Part shown: positions 6,743 through 14,747 of the stretch, in pieces
Position numbering within the stretch: the stretch's first letter is position 1
Layout of the letters: every line of letters begins with the position of its first letter
DNA from: CAJCIY01 sp964245825
GTDB taxonomy: Bacteria > Actinomycetota > Actinomycetes > Mycobacteriales > CAJCIY01
Assembly (NCBI GenBank): GCA_964245825.1
Contig: CAXTNT010000023.1
Location: forward strand, 1 to 28,927
Length of the DNA: 28,927 nt
Direction of reading: 5' to 3'
Made by a program: the position numbers and the translations under genes
Notes under the pieces: model-generated
Told to the model about the DNA's origin: nothing
Seen by the model: the letters and a program-made list of their open reading frames with translations, nothing else
The model's database searches: none

Positions 6743-7849
6743 ATGACGACACACGACACGTACACGCTGCCGGTGGGACACGAGCCGTGGACCGTGCCGA
6801 TGGCCGGGGACGCCCGGTTCAACTGGGAGTACGACGGCGGCCGAGCCCGGCTGCTGGCTCTCTACCAGAAGGGCAAGGACAAGCAGTGGGACGCCCAGTC
6901 CCGCATCGACTGGTCGCGCGAGCTGCCGTACGACAACCCGCTCGGCATCCCGGAGGGCTTCAACGAGCTGATGGGCTCGAAGACCTGGGACCGGGTATCC
7001 GCCGACCCGGCGGCCCGGGTCGAGCTCTACCGGCACCAGGCGGGCTGGCAGATCAGCCAGTTCCTGCATGGCGAGCAGGGGGCGATGATCTGCTCGGCGC
7101 GGATCGTGGAGTCGGTGCCCGACGTCGACGCGAAGTTCTACGCGGCCACCCAGACGATGGACGAGGCCCGGCATGTGGAGGCCTACGCCAAGCTGCTCCA
7201 GGACAAGATCAAGCTGGCGTACCCGATCAGCGACCCGCTGCGCGACCTCCTCGACGAGACGCTGCGCGACAGCCGGTGGGACATGCCGTACCTCGGCATG
7301 CAGGTGCTGATCGAGGGGTTGGCCCTGGCCGCCTTCGGCCTGTTGCGCGACATGACCACCGACCCCCTGATCCGGTCGATCACGGCGTACGTGATGCAGG
7401 ACGAGGCCCGGCATGTCGCCTTCGGTCGGCTCTCACTCAAGGATGCGTACCGCCAGCTGTCGGACCGGGAGCGCGACGAGCGCGAGGAGTTCGTCGTCGA
7501 GGCCTGCTATCTGATGCGGGACCGCTTCCTGAAGCGGGAGATCTGGGAGCGGCTCGACTACGACGTGGACGACTGCCTCGACGCGATCGAGAACTCCGAG
7601 TCCGGCGTGATGTTCCGGAACTTGCTCTTCACCCGCATCGTCCCGTGCATCAAGGACATCGGCCTGTGGGGAGACAAGGTGCAGAAGGCGTACGCGGACA
7701 TGGGCGTCCTCGACTACGCGGGTGCCAACCTCGACGGGCTGATGGCCGCGGACGAGGCGACCGCCGAGCAGATCGACGACGAGCAGCGCCGGCTCGACGG
7801 GCGGCTGCGCGAGGTCGACACGGCGATCGCGGTCGGCGCCGCGGGCTGA
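6743..7849 (+). CDS. Ferritin-like di-iron domain protein
   Basis: A 368-aa protein (from 6743) of the ferritin-like/RNR-R2-like four-helix group. The metal ligands appear as two half-sites: E111 with E141xxH144 (MDEARH), and E191 (LIEGLALAAF) with E221xxH224 (QDEARH). This is the usual E...EXXH...E...EXXH di-iron or Mn/Fe layout, so an oxidase or oxygenase role is likely; the substrate is unknown. An in-frame ATG at 6701 exists, but the segment 6701-6742 overlaps the operator and promoter. GAGGGTAGGG lies 6 nt before 6743, so the downstream start is preferred. It diverges from the ECF sigma gene. Confidence 0.88.
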   Translation: MTTHDTYTLPVGHEPWTVPMAGDARFNWEYDGGRARLLALYQKGKDKQWDAQSRIDWSRELPYDNPLGIPEGFNELMGSKTWDRVSADPAARVELYRHQAGWQISQFLHGEQGAMICSARIVESVPDVDAKFYAATQTMDEARHVEAYAKLLQDKIKLAYPISDPLRDLLDETLRDSRWDMPYLGMQVLIEGLALAAFGLLRDMTTDPLIRSITAYVMQDEARHVAFGRLSLKDAYRQLSDRERDEREEFVVEACYLMRDRFLKREIWERLDYDVDDCLDAIENSESGVMFRNLLFTRIVPCIKDIGLWGDKVQKAYADMGVLDYAGANLDGLMAADEATAEQIDDEQRRLDGRLREVDTAIAVGAAG

Positions 7850-7905
7850 CCCGAGCCGTCGCACCCGCCGGTCAGGGGGGCGTGGTCGACTGACACCATC
7901 GCTCC

Positions 7906-8508
7906 ATGGCCGAGCCGGGTGGCACCGACACGACCATCGTGGGCGAGGACTGGTACGGGGCGGACCTCACCGGCGCGGTGCACGAACGGGTCGAGTTCCG
8001 GGATGTGGACCTCAGCGAGGCGACCGGGCGCGGAGCGCGCTTCGCCGACTGCACGTTCCGCACCGTCACGCTGGCCTCCGTCGCGCTCGTCGACGTCGCC
8101 TTCGAGAACTGCACGTTCTCGAACTGCTCCTGGTTCGACGCGCGGCTCACCGACTGCAAGCTCGTCGGCTCCCGGTTCGTGCGGTGCTCGCTCGACCGGC
8201 TCCGCGTGAGCGGCGGCGACTGGTCGTTCACCAGCCTCGCGGGCGCCGACCTGCACACGGCGCACTTCTCCCACGTACGGCTGCGCGAGGCCGATCTCAC
8301 CAACGCGCGCTGCGTCGGCGGGCACCTGCGGGACTGCGACCTGTCGGGAGCGCTCTGGCACGGGGCGGACCTGCGCCGGTGCGACCTGCGCGGCAGCGAC
8401 CTCGGCACGCTGGTCGCGACCGAGGCGGCGGTGGCGGGCGCCGTCGTCGAGGGCTGGCAGGCCGTGGTGCTGGCGCAGAACCTCGGCCTCGACGTCCGCG
8501 CCGAGTGA
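7906..8508 (+). CDS. Pentapeptide-repeat protein
   Basis: A 200-aa protein made largely of A(D/N)LXX-type pentapeptides: for example ADLTG, VDLSE, ARFAD, CTFRT, CTFSN, ARLTD, CKLVG, SRFVR, ADLHT, ADLTN, CDLSG, ADLRR, CDLRG, SDLGT. Such repeats fold as a right-handed quadrilateral beta-helix. Some members (MfpA, Qnr) mimic DNA and protect gyrase, but most have no known role and nothing here singles out gyrase. Cys is frequent at the first repeat position. No clear ribosome-binding site precedes the ATG, so a leaderless or weakly translated message is possible. Confidence 0.88.
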   Translation: MAEPGGTDTTIVGEDWYGADLTGAVHERVEFRDVDLSEATGRGARFADCTFRTVTLASVALVDVAFENCTFSNCSWFDARLTDCKLVGSRFVRCSLDRLRVSGGDWSFTSLAGADLHTAHFSHVRLREADLTNARCVGGHLRDCDLSGALWHGADLRRCDLRGSDLGTLVATEAAVAGAVVEGWQAVVLAQNLGLDVRAE

Positions 8509-8560
8509 GCGGCGGCCACGGCATCGCGGCAAGACCGGCACGACGAACGGTTGCGGACGC

Positions 8561-8872
8561 TCAGCGGTTCGCGGCTGCGGCCGCCTCGAGCAGCGGCGTC
8601 AGGCGGAGCACGTCGGCCGGCGAGGATGGCCGTAGCGTGATCCAGTCGCGGCGACCGGGCTCGAACTCGACGGCCGGATCGGCGCCCCAGTCCTGGCGCA
8701 GCGCGCGCCAGCCGGCCGCGGTGACGCGCAGGTCGACCACCCCGGGTGCCTCGGGGTGGGCGATCTCGCGCCGGCCGATGCCGAGGGCGGGCTTGTCGGC
8801 ATACCGCGACCGCCGTTCGCTTGCACCCGCCGGCAGCAGCACGGCGACCACGGCCTCCCACACCTCGTCCAT
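8561..8872 (-). CDS. Small conserved protein, weakly luciferase-family (DUF5519)-like
   Basis: A 103-aa protein with no membrane segments. GIGRREIAHPEAPGVVDLRV and DWITLRP, followed by a C-terminal LRLTPLLEAA helix, resemble small bacterial proteins of the luciferase-related DUF5519 group. That match is from memory and weak. It converges with the pentapeptide gene (52 nt apart) and its upstream region holds the motif pair at 8896-8995. The ATG at 8872 lacks a clear ribosome-binding site. Function is not known. Confidence 0.6.
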   Translation of the reverse strand: MDEVWEAVVAVLLPAGASERRSRYADKPALGIGRREIAHPEAPGVVDLRVTAAGWRALRQDWGADPAVEFEPGRRDWITLRPSSPADVLRLTPLLEAAAAANR

Positions 8873-8895
8873 GCCGCCAGGCTAGGGGCATCTAC

Positions 8896-8995
8896 TCGAC
8901 CCTGTGCACACCGAATCGGCGGAACTCCGTGCACAAGGTCAAGAAGCTCGACGTCGTACGCAGAAGGCTGCCCTGACCTCGTGCGCCGAGCCGAG
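8896..8995. repeat. Dispersed copy of the GTGCAC repeat family
   Basis: TCGACCCTGTGCACA on plus (8896-8910) faces GTGCACAAGGTC (8929-8940), giving an inverted pair. A degraded half-site GTGCGCCGAGCCGAG begins at 8981, 52 bp after 8929. The bases between (CTCGACGTCGTACGCA) resemble the spacers of the copies at 28503 and 28675. It fills the space between the VWA gene and the small protein gene. Confidence 0.7.
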
Positions 8996-9009
8996 CGTGG
9001 ACCCGTACC

Positions 9010-10404
9010 TCAGACCGGCAGGAGCTTCGCCACGAACTCGGTGAGCTGCTCCACGTTGCGGCACTCGACCATCTCGTCGACCAGGTCGGCGTACTGCCGC
9101 GTGGCGCTGTCACCGGTCCCCCACTGGTGACGCGGCTCGGGATTGAGCCAGTACGAGTGCCGGGCCTTGGCCGTGAGGTCCCTGAGCGCCGCGCCACCGG
9201 TCGCCCGGTAGTTGTTGCGCCCGTCGCCCAGCACCAGCAGCGAGGTCTTCGGCCCCACCGCGTCGGGATAGCGCTCCGCGAACACCTCGAACGAGTGGCC
9301 GTAGTCGGAGTGGCCGTCGAACCAGACCAGGTCGGCCTCGCGGACGACGCGCGACATTGCCGAGCCGAGGTCGTTGCCGGGGTTGAAGAACCGGGTGACC
9401 TCGTCGACGGTGTCGATGAAGGCGAACGCCCGCACCTTGGAGAACTGCTCGCGCAGCGCCGAGGTCAGCATCAGCGTGAAGTGGGCGAAGGACGACACCG
9501 ACCCGGACACGTCGCAGAGCACCACCAGCTCCGGCTTGTGCGGCTTCTTCGGCTTGTGCAGCGTGACGAGCGGCACGCCGCCGGTGCCGAGCGAGGCACG
9601 GACCGTCTTGCGGAAGTCGAGCCGACCCTGCGACTCGACCTTCTTGCGCGCCGTCAGCCGGGTCGCGAGCCGGCGGGCCAGCGGATAGACGGTACGTCGC
9701 AGGTTGGCCAGGTCGTCGCGCGAGGCACGCAGGAAGTCGACCTGCTCCGACAGCGGCTTGACGACGTTACGGGCGATGGCGTCGGCGCCGCGGTCCTCGG
9801 CCAGCCGGCGGCGTACCTCGGACTCGACCGCCTCCTCGAACTGGCGGATCCGCTCCGCGATCGTGGACCGGGCGACCTTCTCGGCGAACCCGCCGCGCTC
9901 GGCGTCGCCGAGCATCTCCGCCAGCAGCGCCGCGATCAGCGTGTCCGGGTTGATCTGGCGCAGCACCCGGTAGGTGAACCAGGACTGCCGGCCGGGCTGG
10001 CCGTCGGCCCGGCCGAGGCCGGTGACCGCCAGCCGCGCCAGCCGCTCGATCGTCTCGGTGTCACCGTCGAGCAGCGCCTGCTTGAGCATCTCCCGCAGCA
10101 GCGTCGGGTCGATCTGGCCGTCCTCGCCGTCGCCCTGATCCGACCGCTCGTCGGCCGTGCCGTCGCCGAGCCGGGGCGGGAAGTAGAGGTCGAAGAGCGT
10201 GTCGAAGGTACGACGGTGCTGCGGCCGCTTGCACAGCGCCGCCGCGTACGCGGCCCGCAGCGAGGCACGGTCGAGCAGGTCGATCGCGAGCAGTGCCCGG
10301 GTGGCGTCGACCGTCTCGGCGGAGGAGACCGCGAGACCGGCGCGGCGCAGCGCCGCCACGAGCTGCAGCTCGCGGCCGAGGAGGCCGCCGGCGGCGGGGT
10401 TCAC
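9010..10404 (-). CDS. VWA domain (CoxE-like) protein
   Basis: A 464-aa protein with an N-terminal helical part, including the acidic insert DERSDQGDGEDGQ at about 85-97, and a C-terminal von Willebrand A domain from about 292. The metal-ion site reads DVSGS (D298, S300, S302), a full DxSxS motif, with a later GDGRNN at about 393-398. Such proteins work with MoxR-type AAA ATPases to assemble or activate metal enzymes; the CoxE/CoxD pair of CO dehydrogenase is the best-known case. No such enzyme is encoded nearby. It starts with GTG 46 nt after moxR and is probably in the same transcript. Confidence 0.9.
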   Translation of the reverse strand: MNPAAGGLLGRELQLVAALRRAGLAVSSAETVDATRALLAIDLLDRASLRAAYAAALCKRPQHRRTFDTLFDLYFPPRLGDGTADERSDQGDGEDGQIDPTLLREMLKQALLDGDTETIERLARLAVTGLGRADGQPGRQSWFTYRVLRQINPDTLIAALLAEMLGDAERGGFAEKVARSTIAERIRQFEEAVESEVRRRLAEDRGADAIARNVVKPLSEQVDFLRASRDDLANLRRTVYPLARRLATRLTARKKVESQGRLDFRKTVRASLGTGGVPLVTLHKPKKPHKPELVVLCDVSGSVSSFAHFTLMLTSALREQFSKVRAFAFIDTVDEVTRFFNPGNDLGSAMSRVVREADLVWFDGHSDYGHSFEVFAERYPDAVGPKTSLLVLGDGRNNYRATGGAALRDLTAKARHSYWLNPEPRHQWGTGDSATRQYADLVDEMVECRNVEQLTEFVAKLLPV

Positions 10405-10450
10405 CGCGCGGCCGCCGTCGGCACGGCTTGCGCCGCGACAGGGCCCGCGA

Positions 10451-11353
10451 TCACGAGAGCTTCAACTCGGTCACCGCGCGGAGCTGGTCGCTGACGTGCT
10501 TGAGCACGACGCCGAGGGTCGTGGTCACCGCCTCTTCGTCGAGCGTGTCGAGCCCGAGGGCGAGCAGCGTGGTCGCCCAGTCGATCGTCTCCGCGATCGA
10601 CGGCGCCTTCTTCAGCTCCATGGCGCGCAGGGCGCGGACCGTGGCCACCACCTGCTCGGCCAGCTGCTCGGGCACCTGCGGCACCCGCGACAGCACGATG
10701 GCCTTCTCGCGTTCGGCGCTCGGGTAGTCCAGGTGCAGGTACAGGCAGCGGCGCTTGAGCGCCTCGGACAGCTCCCGGCTCGCGTTGGAGGTGAGCACCA
10801 CGAAGGGCCGGCGGGACGCGGTGATGGTGCCCAGCTCGGGGATGGTCACCTGGAAGTCGGAGAGCACCTCGAGCAGCAGACCCTCGACCTCGACGTCGGC
10901 CTTGTCCACCTCGTCGATCAGCAGCACGGTCGCCTCGTCGCGGCGGATCGCCGACAGCAGCGGACGCGACAGCAGGAACTCCTCGCTGAAGATGTCGTCG
11001 TGGGTCGAGTCCCACGCGTCGTCGTTGCCGGCCGCCTGGATGCGGAGCAGCTGCTTCTTGTAGTTCCACTCGTACAGGGCGCGGGCCTCGTCCAGTCCCT
11101 CGTAGCACTGCAGCCGCAGCATCTCTGCCTTCGTCGAGCTCGCGACGGCCTTGGCGAGCTCGGTCTTGCCGACGCCGGCCGGGCCTTCGACCAGCAGCGG
11201 CTTGCCGAGCCGGTCGGCGAGGAAGACGGTGGTGGCGATGGCGTCGTCGGTGAGGTAGCCCGCACGGCCGAGCCGTTCCCGGACGTCGGCGACGGAGGCG
11301 AACTGCGGCACGACCGGCGCGGCGGCGGGAGGGCTGGTCTCGGGGGCGGTCAT
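10451..11353 (-). CDS. MoxR-family AAA ATPase
   Basis: A 300-aa cytosolic ATPase of the MoxR group, thought to act as a chaperone with the VWA protein encoded next. Walker A GPAGVGKT is at 57-64, Walker B VLLIDEVDK at 143-151, and the sensor-1 region VVLTSNASRELSEALKRRC follows. The insert CYEGLDEARALYEWNY is characteristic of the family. The ATG at 11353 has GGGAGAG about 9 nt upstream and is preferred over the ATG at 11371. A TAGAAT -10 lies at 11413-11418. Confidence 0.93.
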   Translation of the reverse strand: MTAPETSPPAAAPVVPQFASVADVRERLGRAGYLTDDAIATTVFLADRLGKPLLVEGPAGVGKTELAKAVASSTKAEMLRLQCYEGLDEARALYEWNYKKQLLRIQAAGNDDAWDSTHDDIFSEEFLLSRPLLSAIRRDEATVLLIDEVDKADVEVEGLLLEVLSDFQVTIPELGTITASRRPFVVLTSNASRELSEALKRRCLYLHLDYPSAEREKAIVLSRVPQVPEQLAEQVVATVRALRAMELKKAPSIAETIDWATTLLALGLDTLDEEAVTTTLGVVLKHVSDQLRAVTELKLS

Positions 11354-11412
11354 GCGACGGGGCTCTCCCATGCTCTCGGTCGTGGAGGCGGCACACCTGC
11401 CCGCCGAGCCCG

Positions 11413-11418
11413 ATTCTA
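11413..11418 (-). promoter_or_regulatory. Candidate -10 element for the moxR-VWA pair
   Basis: TAGAAT on the minus strand differs by one base from TATAAT and lies about 60 nt before the moxR ATG. The -35 region is poor (TGACCG at 18-nt spacing), so this is a weak call. Confidence 0.3.
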
Positions 11419-11428
11419 GGCGGCGGCC

Positions 11429-12073
11429 CTACCGCTCGGTCAGGTCCTGGATGCGCTCGGCCTGGCGGGCGCTGCGCCGCAGCAACTGCCGAGTTGCGCG
11501 GTCGGCAACGACCTCGGCGTGGCGGGCGATCCAGAGGCAGAAAGCGGCCATCGGCAGCTCCACGAGCAGCGCCTCCCCCAGCGCCGCGACGAACCGGTCA
11601 CCGCGCGCGGTGACGGTGTCGAACCAGGCATCACACACGATCAGGGTCGCGGCCGACGTCGCCGCCATCGCGACCCAGGTCGAGCGGGTCCAGGCGAACC
11701 ACGCGGTCGCGGCCAGGGCGAGCAGCTCCATCACGTCCAGGCCGACCCAGGCGGCCGCATAGTGCACCGCCTGGGCGCGGTCGGGCAGCTCCAGGGCCAG
11801 CTGGACGATGTACGGGACGAAGAGCACCGCCAGGACCCCGAGCAGCACCCCCACCCACCGTGGCGCGGGTTCGGCGTTGCGGGGACGCCGGTGCGGGCGG
11901 GTCAGCGCACCCAGCGCGCGGTCGAGCGGCACGTCCGGCACCAGCCGTCCGGACGGGGACCGGATCAGCTCCTCGTCCGCCACCTCCGCCGCCACGTCGG
12001 TCAGGTACGAGACCTCCTCGGCGTCCGGGGCTGCCGTGCCCCGCTGCCCCTCCGGGCCGGCGGTCGCGGTCAT
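11429..12073 (-). CDS. Conserved integral membrane protein
   Basis: A 214-aa protein I do not recognise by family. An acidic cytosolic N-terminus (about 1-70) is followed by four likely membrane helices at about 74-94, 106-126, 131-147 and 164-184. A basic C-terminus with a short helix (RATRQLLRRSARQAERIQDL) ends the protein. Its ATG overlaps the proA stop as ATGA, so it is translationally coupled to proA. Membrane proteins at this position are common in actinobacteria, but no function can be assigned. Confidence 0.78.
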   Translation of the reverse strand: MTATAGPEGQRGTAAPDAEEVSYLTDVAAEVADEELIRSPSGRLVPDVPLDRALGALTRPHRRPRNAEPAPRWVGVLLGVLAVLFVPYIVQLALELPDRAQAVHYAAAWVGLDVMELLALAATAWFAWTRSTWVAMAATSAATLIVCDAWFDTVTARGDRFVAALGEALLVELPMAAFCLWIARHAEVVADRATRQLLRRSARQAERIQDLTER

Positions 12074-13344
12074 CCCCGCACGTGGCCGGCGCCGGTCACG
12101 ACGTAGGTGGTGGTCGTCAGCTCGGGCAGGCCCATCGGCCCGCGGGCGTGCAGCTTCTGGGTGCTGATGCCGATCTCGGCACCGAAGCCGAACTCGCCGC
12201 CGTCGGTGAACCGGGTGGAGGCGTTGATCATCACGGCCGCGCTGTCGAGACCGGCGACGAAGGCGCGGCTGGCGGCCAGGTCGCCGGTGACGATCGCCTC
12301 GGTGTGGCCACTGCCCCAGCGGCGGATGTGCGCCACCGCGTCGTCGAGGGAGTCGACGACGGCCACGGCGAGGTCGAGGCTGAGGTACTCGGTCTCCCAG
12401 TCCTCGTCGGTCGCCGCCAGCACGGACGGGTCGAACGCCCGGACCCGGTCGTCGCCATGGACGGTCACGCCGGCGCCTGCCAGCGCCCCGAGGATGCGCG
12501 GCACGAACTCCCGGGCGACGTCGGCGTGCACGAGCAGGGTCTCCGCGGCGTTGCAGACGCTCGGCCGGTGGCACTTGCTGTTCAGGGTGATCGCCTCGGC
12601 CATCTCGAGGTCGGCGGCGGCATCCACGTACACGTGGCAGTTCCCGACGCCGGTCTCGATCGTGGGCACCTGCGCATCGCGGACGACCCGCTGGATCAGC
12701 GCCGCTCCGCCGCGCGGGATCGCGACGTCGACGAGGCCGCGCAGGCGCAGCAGCGCCGTCACGTCGGCGTGGGAGTCGCCGGGCGCCAGCTGGATGGCGT
12801 CCTCGGGCAGCCCCGCCTTGGTGGCCGCGGCGGCCAGCACCTCGACCAGCGCCGCGTTGCTGGCGCGCGCGCTCGAGGACCCGCGCAGCAGGACGGCGTT
12901 GCCGGACTTCACCGCCAGCCCGGCGGCGTCGACGGTGACGTTCGGCCGGGCCTCGTAGATCATCGCCAGCACGCCCAGCGGCACCCGGACCTGCCGCAGC
13001 TCCAGGCCGTTCGGCAGGGTCGAGCCGCGGACGACGTCGCCCAGCGGGTCGGGCAGGGCGGCCACGTCCCGCAGGCCCTGGGCCATGCCGGCGATGCGGC
13101 CGTCGGTGAGGGTCAGCCGGTCGACGAGGCCCGCCGCGGTGCCGGCCGCCTCCGCCCGGCGTACGTCCTCGGCGTTGGCCGCGAGGATCTGCGGGGCGTG
13201 GTCGGTCAGTGCCGCGGCCATCGCCTCCAGGGCGCCGTCCCGGACGAGGCGCGAGAGCGGCGCGAGCCGCGCCGACGCGGCCTTGGCCCGATGCGCGGCG
13301 TCGAGCAGTGCGGCGGACGGTTCGGTGGTGGCGGGGTCGGTCAC
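12070..13344 (-). CDS. proA: Glutamate-5-semialdehyde dehydrogenase (gamma-glutamyl phosphate reductase)
   Basis: A 424-aa enzyme, the second step of proline synthesis, reducing gamma-glutamyl phosphate with NADPH. The catalytic Cys is C264 in KCHRPSVCNAAETLLVH. PLGVLAMIYEARPNVTVDAAGLAVKSGNA and the nucleotide-loop segment AIPRGGAALI are also typical. The GTG at 13344 was chosen because GGAGG lies 5 nt upstream and the length then fits the family; the frame stays open to 13518 without support. proB lies 4.6 kb away, separated by the block 13463-17736. Confidence 0.96.
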   Translation of the reverse strand: MTDPATTEPSAALLDAAHRAKAASARLAPLSRLVRDGALEAMAAALTDHAPQILAANAEDVRRAEAAGTAAGLVDRLTLTDGRIAGMAQGLRDVAALPDPLGDVVRGSTLPNGLELRQVRVPLGVLAMIYEARPNVTVDAAGLAVKSGNAVLLRGSSSARASNAALVEVLAAAATKAGLPEDAIQLAPGDSHADVTALLRLRGLVDVAIPRGGAALIQRVVRDAQVPTIETGVGNCHVYVDAAADLEMAEAITLNSKCHRPSVCNAAETLLVHADVAREFVPRILGALAGAGVTVHGDDRVRAFDPSVLAATDEDWETEYLSLDLAVAVVDSLDDAVAHIRRWGSGHTEAIVTGDLAASRAFVAGLDSAAVMINASTRFTDGGEFGFGAEIGISTQKLHARGPMGLPELTTTTYVVTGAGHVRG

Positions 13345-13402
13345 AGCAGCCTCCGGGGTCACCAACCAGCGTACGGGCGGTGCTAGAGAGAGGCCTGTGA
13401 CG

Positions 13403-13418
13403 CCCGCCTGACGGCGGG
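13403..13418. other. Small hairpin in the proA upstream region
   Basis: CCCGCC and GGCGGG form a 6-bp stem with a TGAC loop between the divergent proA and 13463 genes. It could be part of either leader or an operator; nothing more specific can be said. Confidence 0.3.
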
Positions 13419-13462
13419 AGCCACAATCGGCGCACGCCGCACCCCGACGCGCGGAGAGGGTC

Positions 13463-14062
13463 ATGTCCGGTACGCCCGCGGATCCGTGGGCGCTGACGAC
13501 CGCCCCGGGTACATCCACCTACGCCATGCACCGCGCCAACTACCGCGGCACCGACGCGGTGGTCTGCACGGTCGGCTCGACGGTGCTGGCGTACGACGCG
13601 CGCTGCCTCGACGACCTTCCGGCGTGGCTCACGACCGGGGGCAACTGGGTCGAACTCGGTGCGGCCGACGAGAAGAAGCCCGCGAAGGACGGCACCGTCG
13701 AGGCCTGGGGCCGGTCAGCCGACAACCCGCTCGGCGGCTGGTACGGACTGCGACCCGGCTATCGCGGCCGGTTCGGCATGTACGTCCCCCCGCTGCTCGA
13801 GCTGCTCGGACTCGTGGAGCTGGAGCACCAGCACGCAACAACCGGGTCCGCGCGCTCTAGAGCGGGATGGCGGCAGGCTGCTGACGATGGGGACGCCGGG
13901 GCTCCGCTCCAGCCAGCCGGCAAGCGCCGGGCTCGCGGGCTCCGCCACCAGCAGCTTGAGCTGGCGGAGAGTCGAGGTAGCTCACCGCTTGGCGCGGAGC
14001 TCGTTCCGCACCACGCCGCTGTCGACCTGTCGTGTGAGCTGCGTTCGGCACGACGCACGTAG
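13463..14062 (+). CDS. Conserved hypothetical protein with frameshifted C-terminus
   Basis: The open frame gives 199 aa. Residues 1-122 look like a genuine conserved small-protein family: CTVGSTVLAYDARCLDDLPAWL, GAADEKKPAKDGTVEAWG and NPLGGWYGLRPGYRGRFGMY, then an LLELLGL helix. Family members, as I recall them, end shortly afterwards in a tail like ARNNRMRAL-stop. Here ARNNRVRAL-stop is encoded at 13831-13860, but in another frame; one base appears to be missing at about 13829-13830. The remaining 77 residues of the present frame overlap the antisense vapC remnant and look non-coding. GGAGAGG lies just before the ATG. Function is unknown. Confidence 0.65.
   Translation: MSGTPADPWALTTAPGTSTYAMHRANYRGTDAVVCTVGSTVLAYDARCLDDLPAWLTTGGNWVELGAADEKKPAKDGTVEAWGRSADNPLGGWYGLRPGYRGRFGMYVPPLLELLGLVELEHQHATTGSARSRAGWRQAADDGDAGAPLQPAGKRRARGLRHQQLELAESRGSSPLGAELVPHHAAVDLSCELRSARRT
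13866..13985 (-). pseudogene. Remnant of a VapC-type PIN-domain toxin gene
   Basis: From a GTG at 13985 the minus strand encodes VSYLDS, the start of PIN-domain toxins with the first catalytic Asp. After a frame change within 13961-13967 it continues as LKLLVAEPASPALAGWLERS and PGVPIVSSL, closely matching VapC proteins. The similarity then stops, so most of the domain is lost. The GTG overlaps the TGA of a short frame ending NELRAKR, perhaps the end of its antitoxin. The toxin is broken by both frameshift and truncation. Confidence 0.7.
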
Positions 14063-14081
14063 TTGCGGTCGACGGACGCGA

Positions 14082-14747
14082 TCAACGGCCGGGAGTGATG
14101 AGCCCGGTTTCGTAGGCGAGCACGACGGCCTGGATTCGGTCACGTAGGTCGAGTTTGGCGAGGATTTTGCCAACATGGATCTTCACAGTTCCCTCTGACA
14201 GCAGCAGATCGGCGGCGATCTCTCGATTGGAGCGGCCCCGGGCCAGCTCGGCGAAGACGGTGCGTTCGCGTTCGGTGAGTTCGTCGAGTGGCGACGTCAC
14301 TGGGGTCCGCGACGTCGGATCGGGCAGTGACGCGGCGAACTGGTCAAGCAGTCGGCGGGTGATTGTGGGCGCGATGATGGCGTCGCCGCCGGCGATGGTT
14401 CGGATCGCTGCGAGCAGGTCCGCTGTCGGCGCGTCTTTGAGCAGGAAGCCGCTGGCGCCGGCCTTGAGCCCGGCGATGGCGTACTCATCGAGATCGAAGG
14501 TCGTGAGGATCAGGACCCGGGACTGCGGGCGGGTCGCGACGATCTGGCTGGTGGCATGGATGCCGTCCATGCCCGGCATCCGGATATCCATCAGCACCAC
14601 GTCCGGCTCCAAGGCGGCGGCCATGGTCACCGCGGTGGCGCCGTCGCCGGCTTCGCCTATCACGTCCAGGTCGTCTTCGGCGTTCAGGAAGAGTCGGAAT
14701 CCCTTGCGCAGCATGGATTGGTCGTCGACGAGCAGGACCCGGATCAT
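14082..14747 (-). CDS. NarL/FixJ-family response regulator
   Basis: A 221-aa two-component regulator. The receiver domain (1-120) has acidic pocket D8-D9, phosphorylation site D54 in VVLMDIRMPGMDG, T83 and K104. The LuxR-type helix-turn-helix (about 156-213) reads LTERERTVFAELARGRSNREIA and LSEGTVKIHVGKILAKLDLRDR. Its ATG overlaps the kinase stop by 4 nt (ATGA). It is the last gene of the exporter/kinase operon and probably controls that exporter. Base composition here is less extreme in GC than in neighbouring housekeeping genes. Confidence 0.95.
   Translation of the reverse strand: MIRVLLVDDQSMLRKGFRLFLNAEDDLDVIGEAGDGATAVTMAAALEPDVVLMDIRMPGMDGIHATSQIVATRPQSRVLILTTFDLDEYAIAGLKAGASGFLLKDAPTADLLAAIRTIAGGDAIIAPTITRRLLDQFAASLPDPTSRTPVTSPLDELTERERTVFAELARGRSNREIAADLLLSEGTVKIHVGKILAKLDLRDRIQAVVLAYETGLITPGR

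Noticed and set aside
13831..13860. Programmed ribosomal frameshift
   Set aside because: No slippery heptamer or following strong hairpin is evident near 13829; a simple deletion or sequencing error is more economical.
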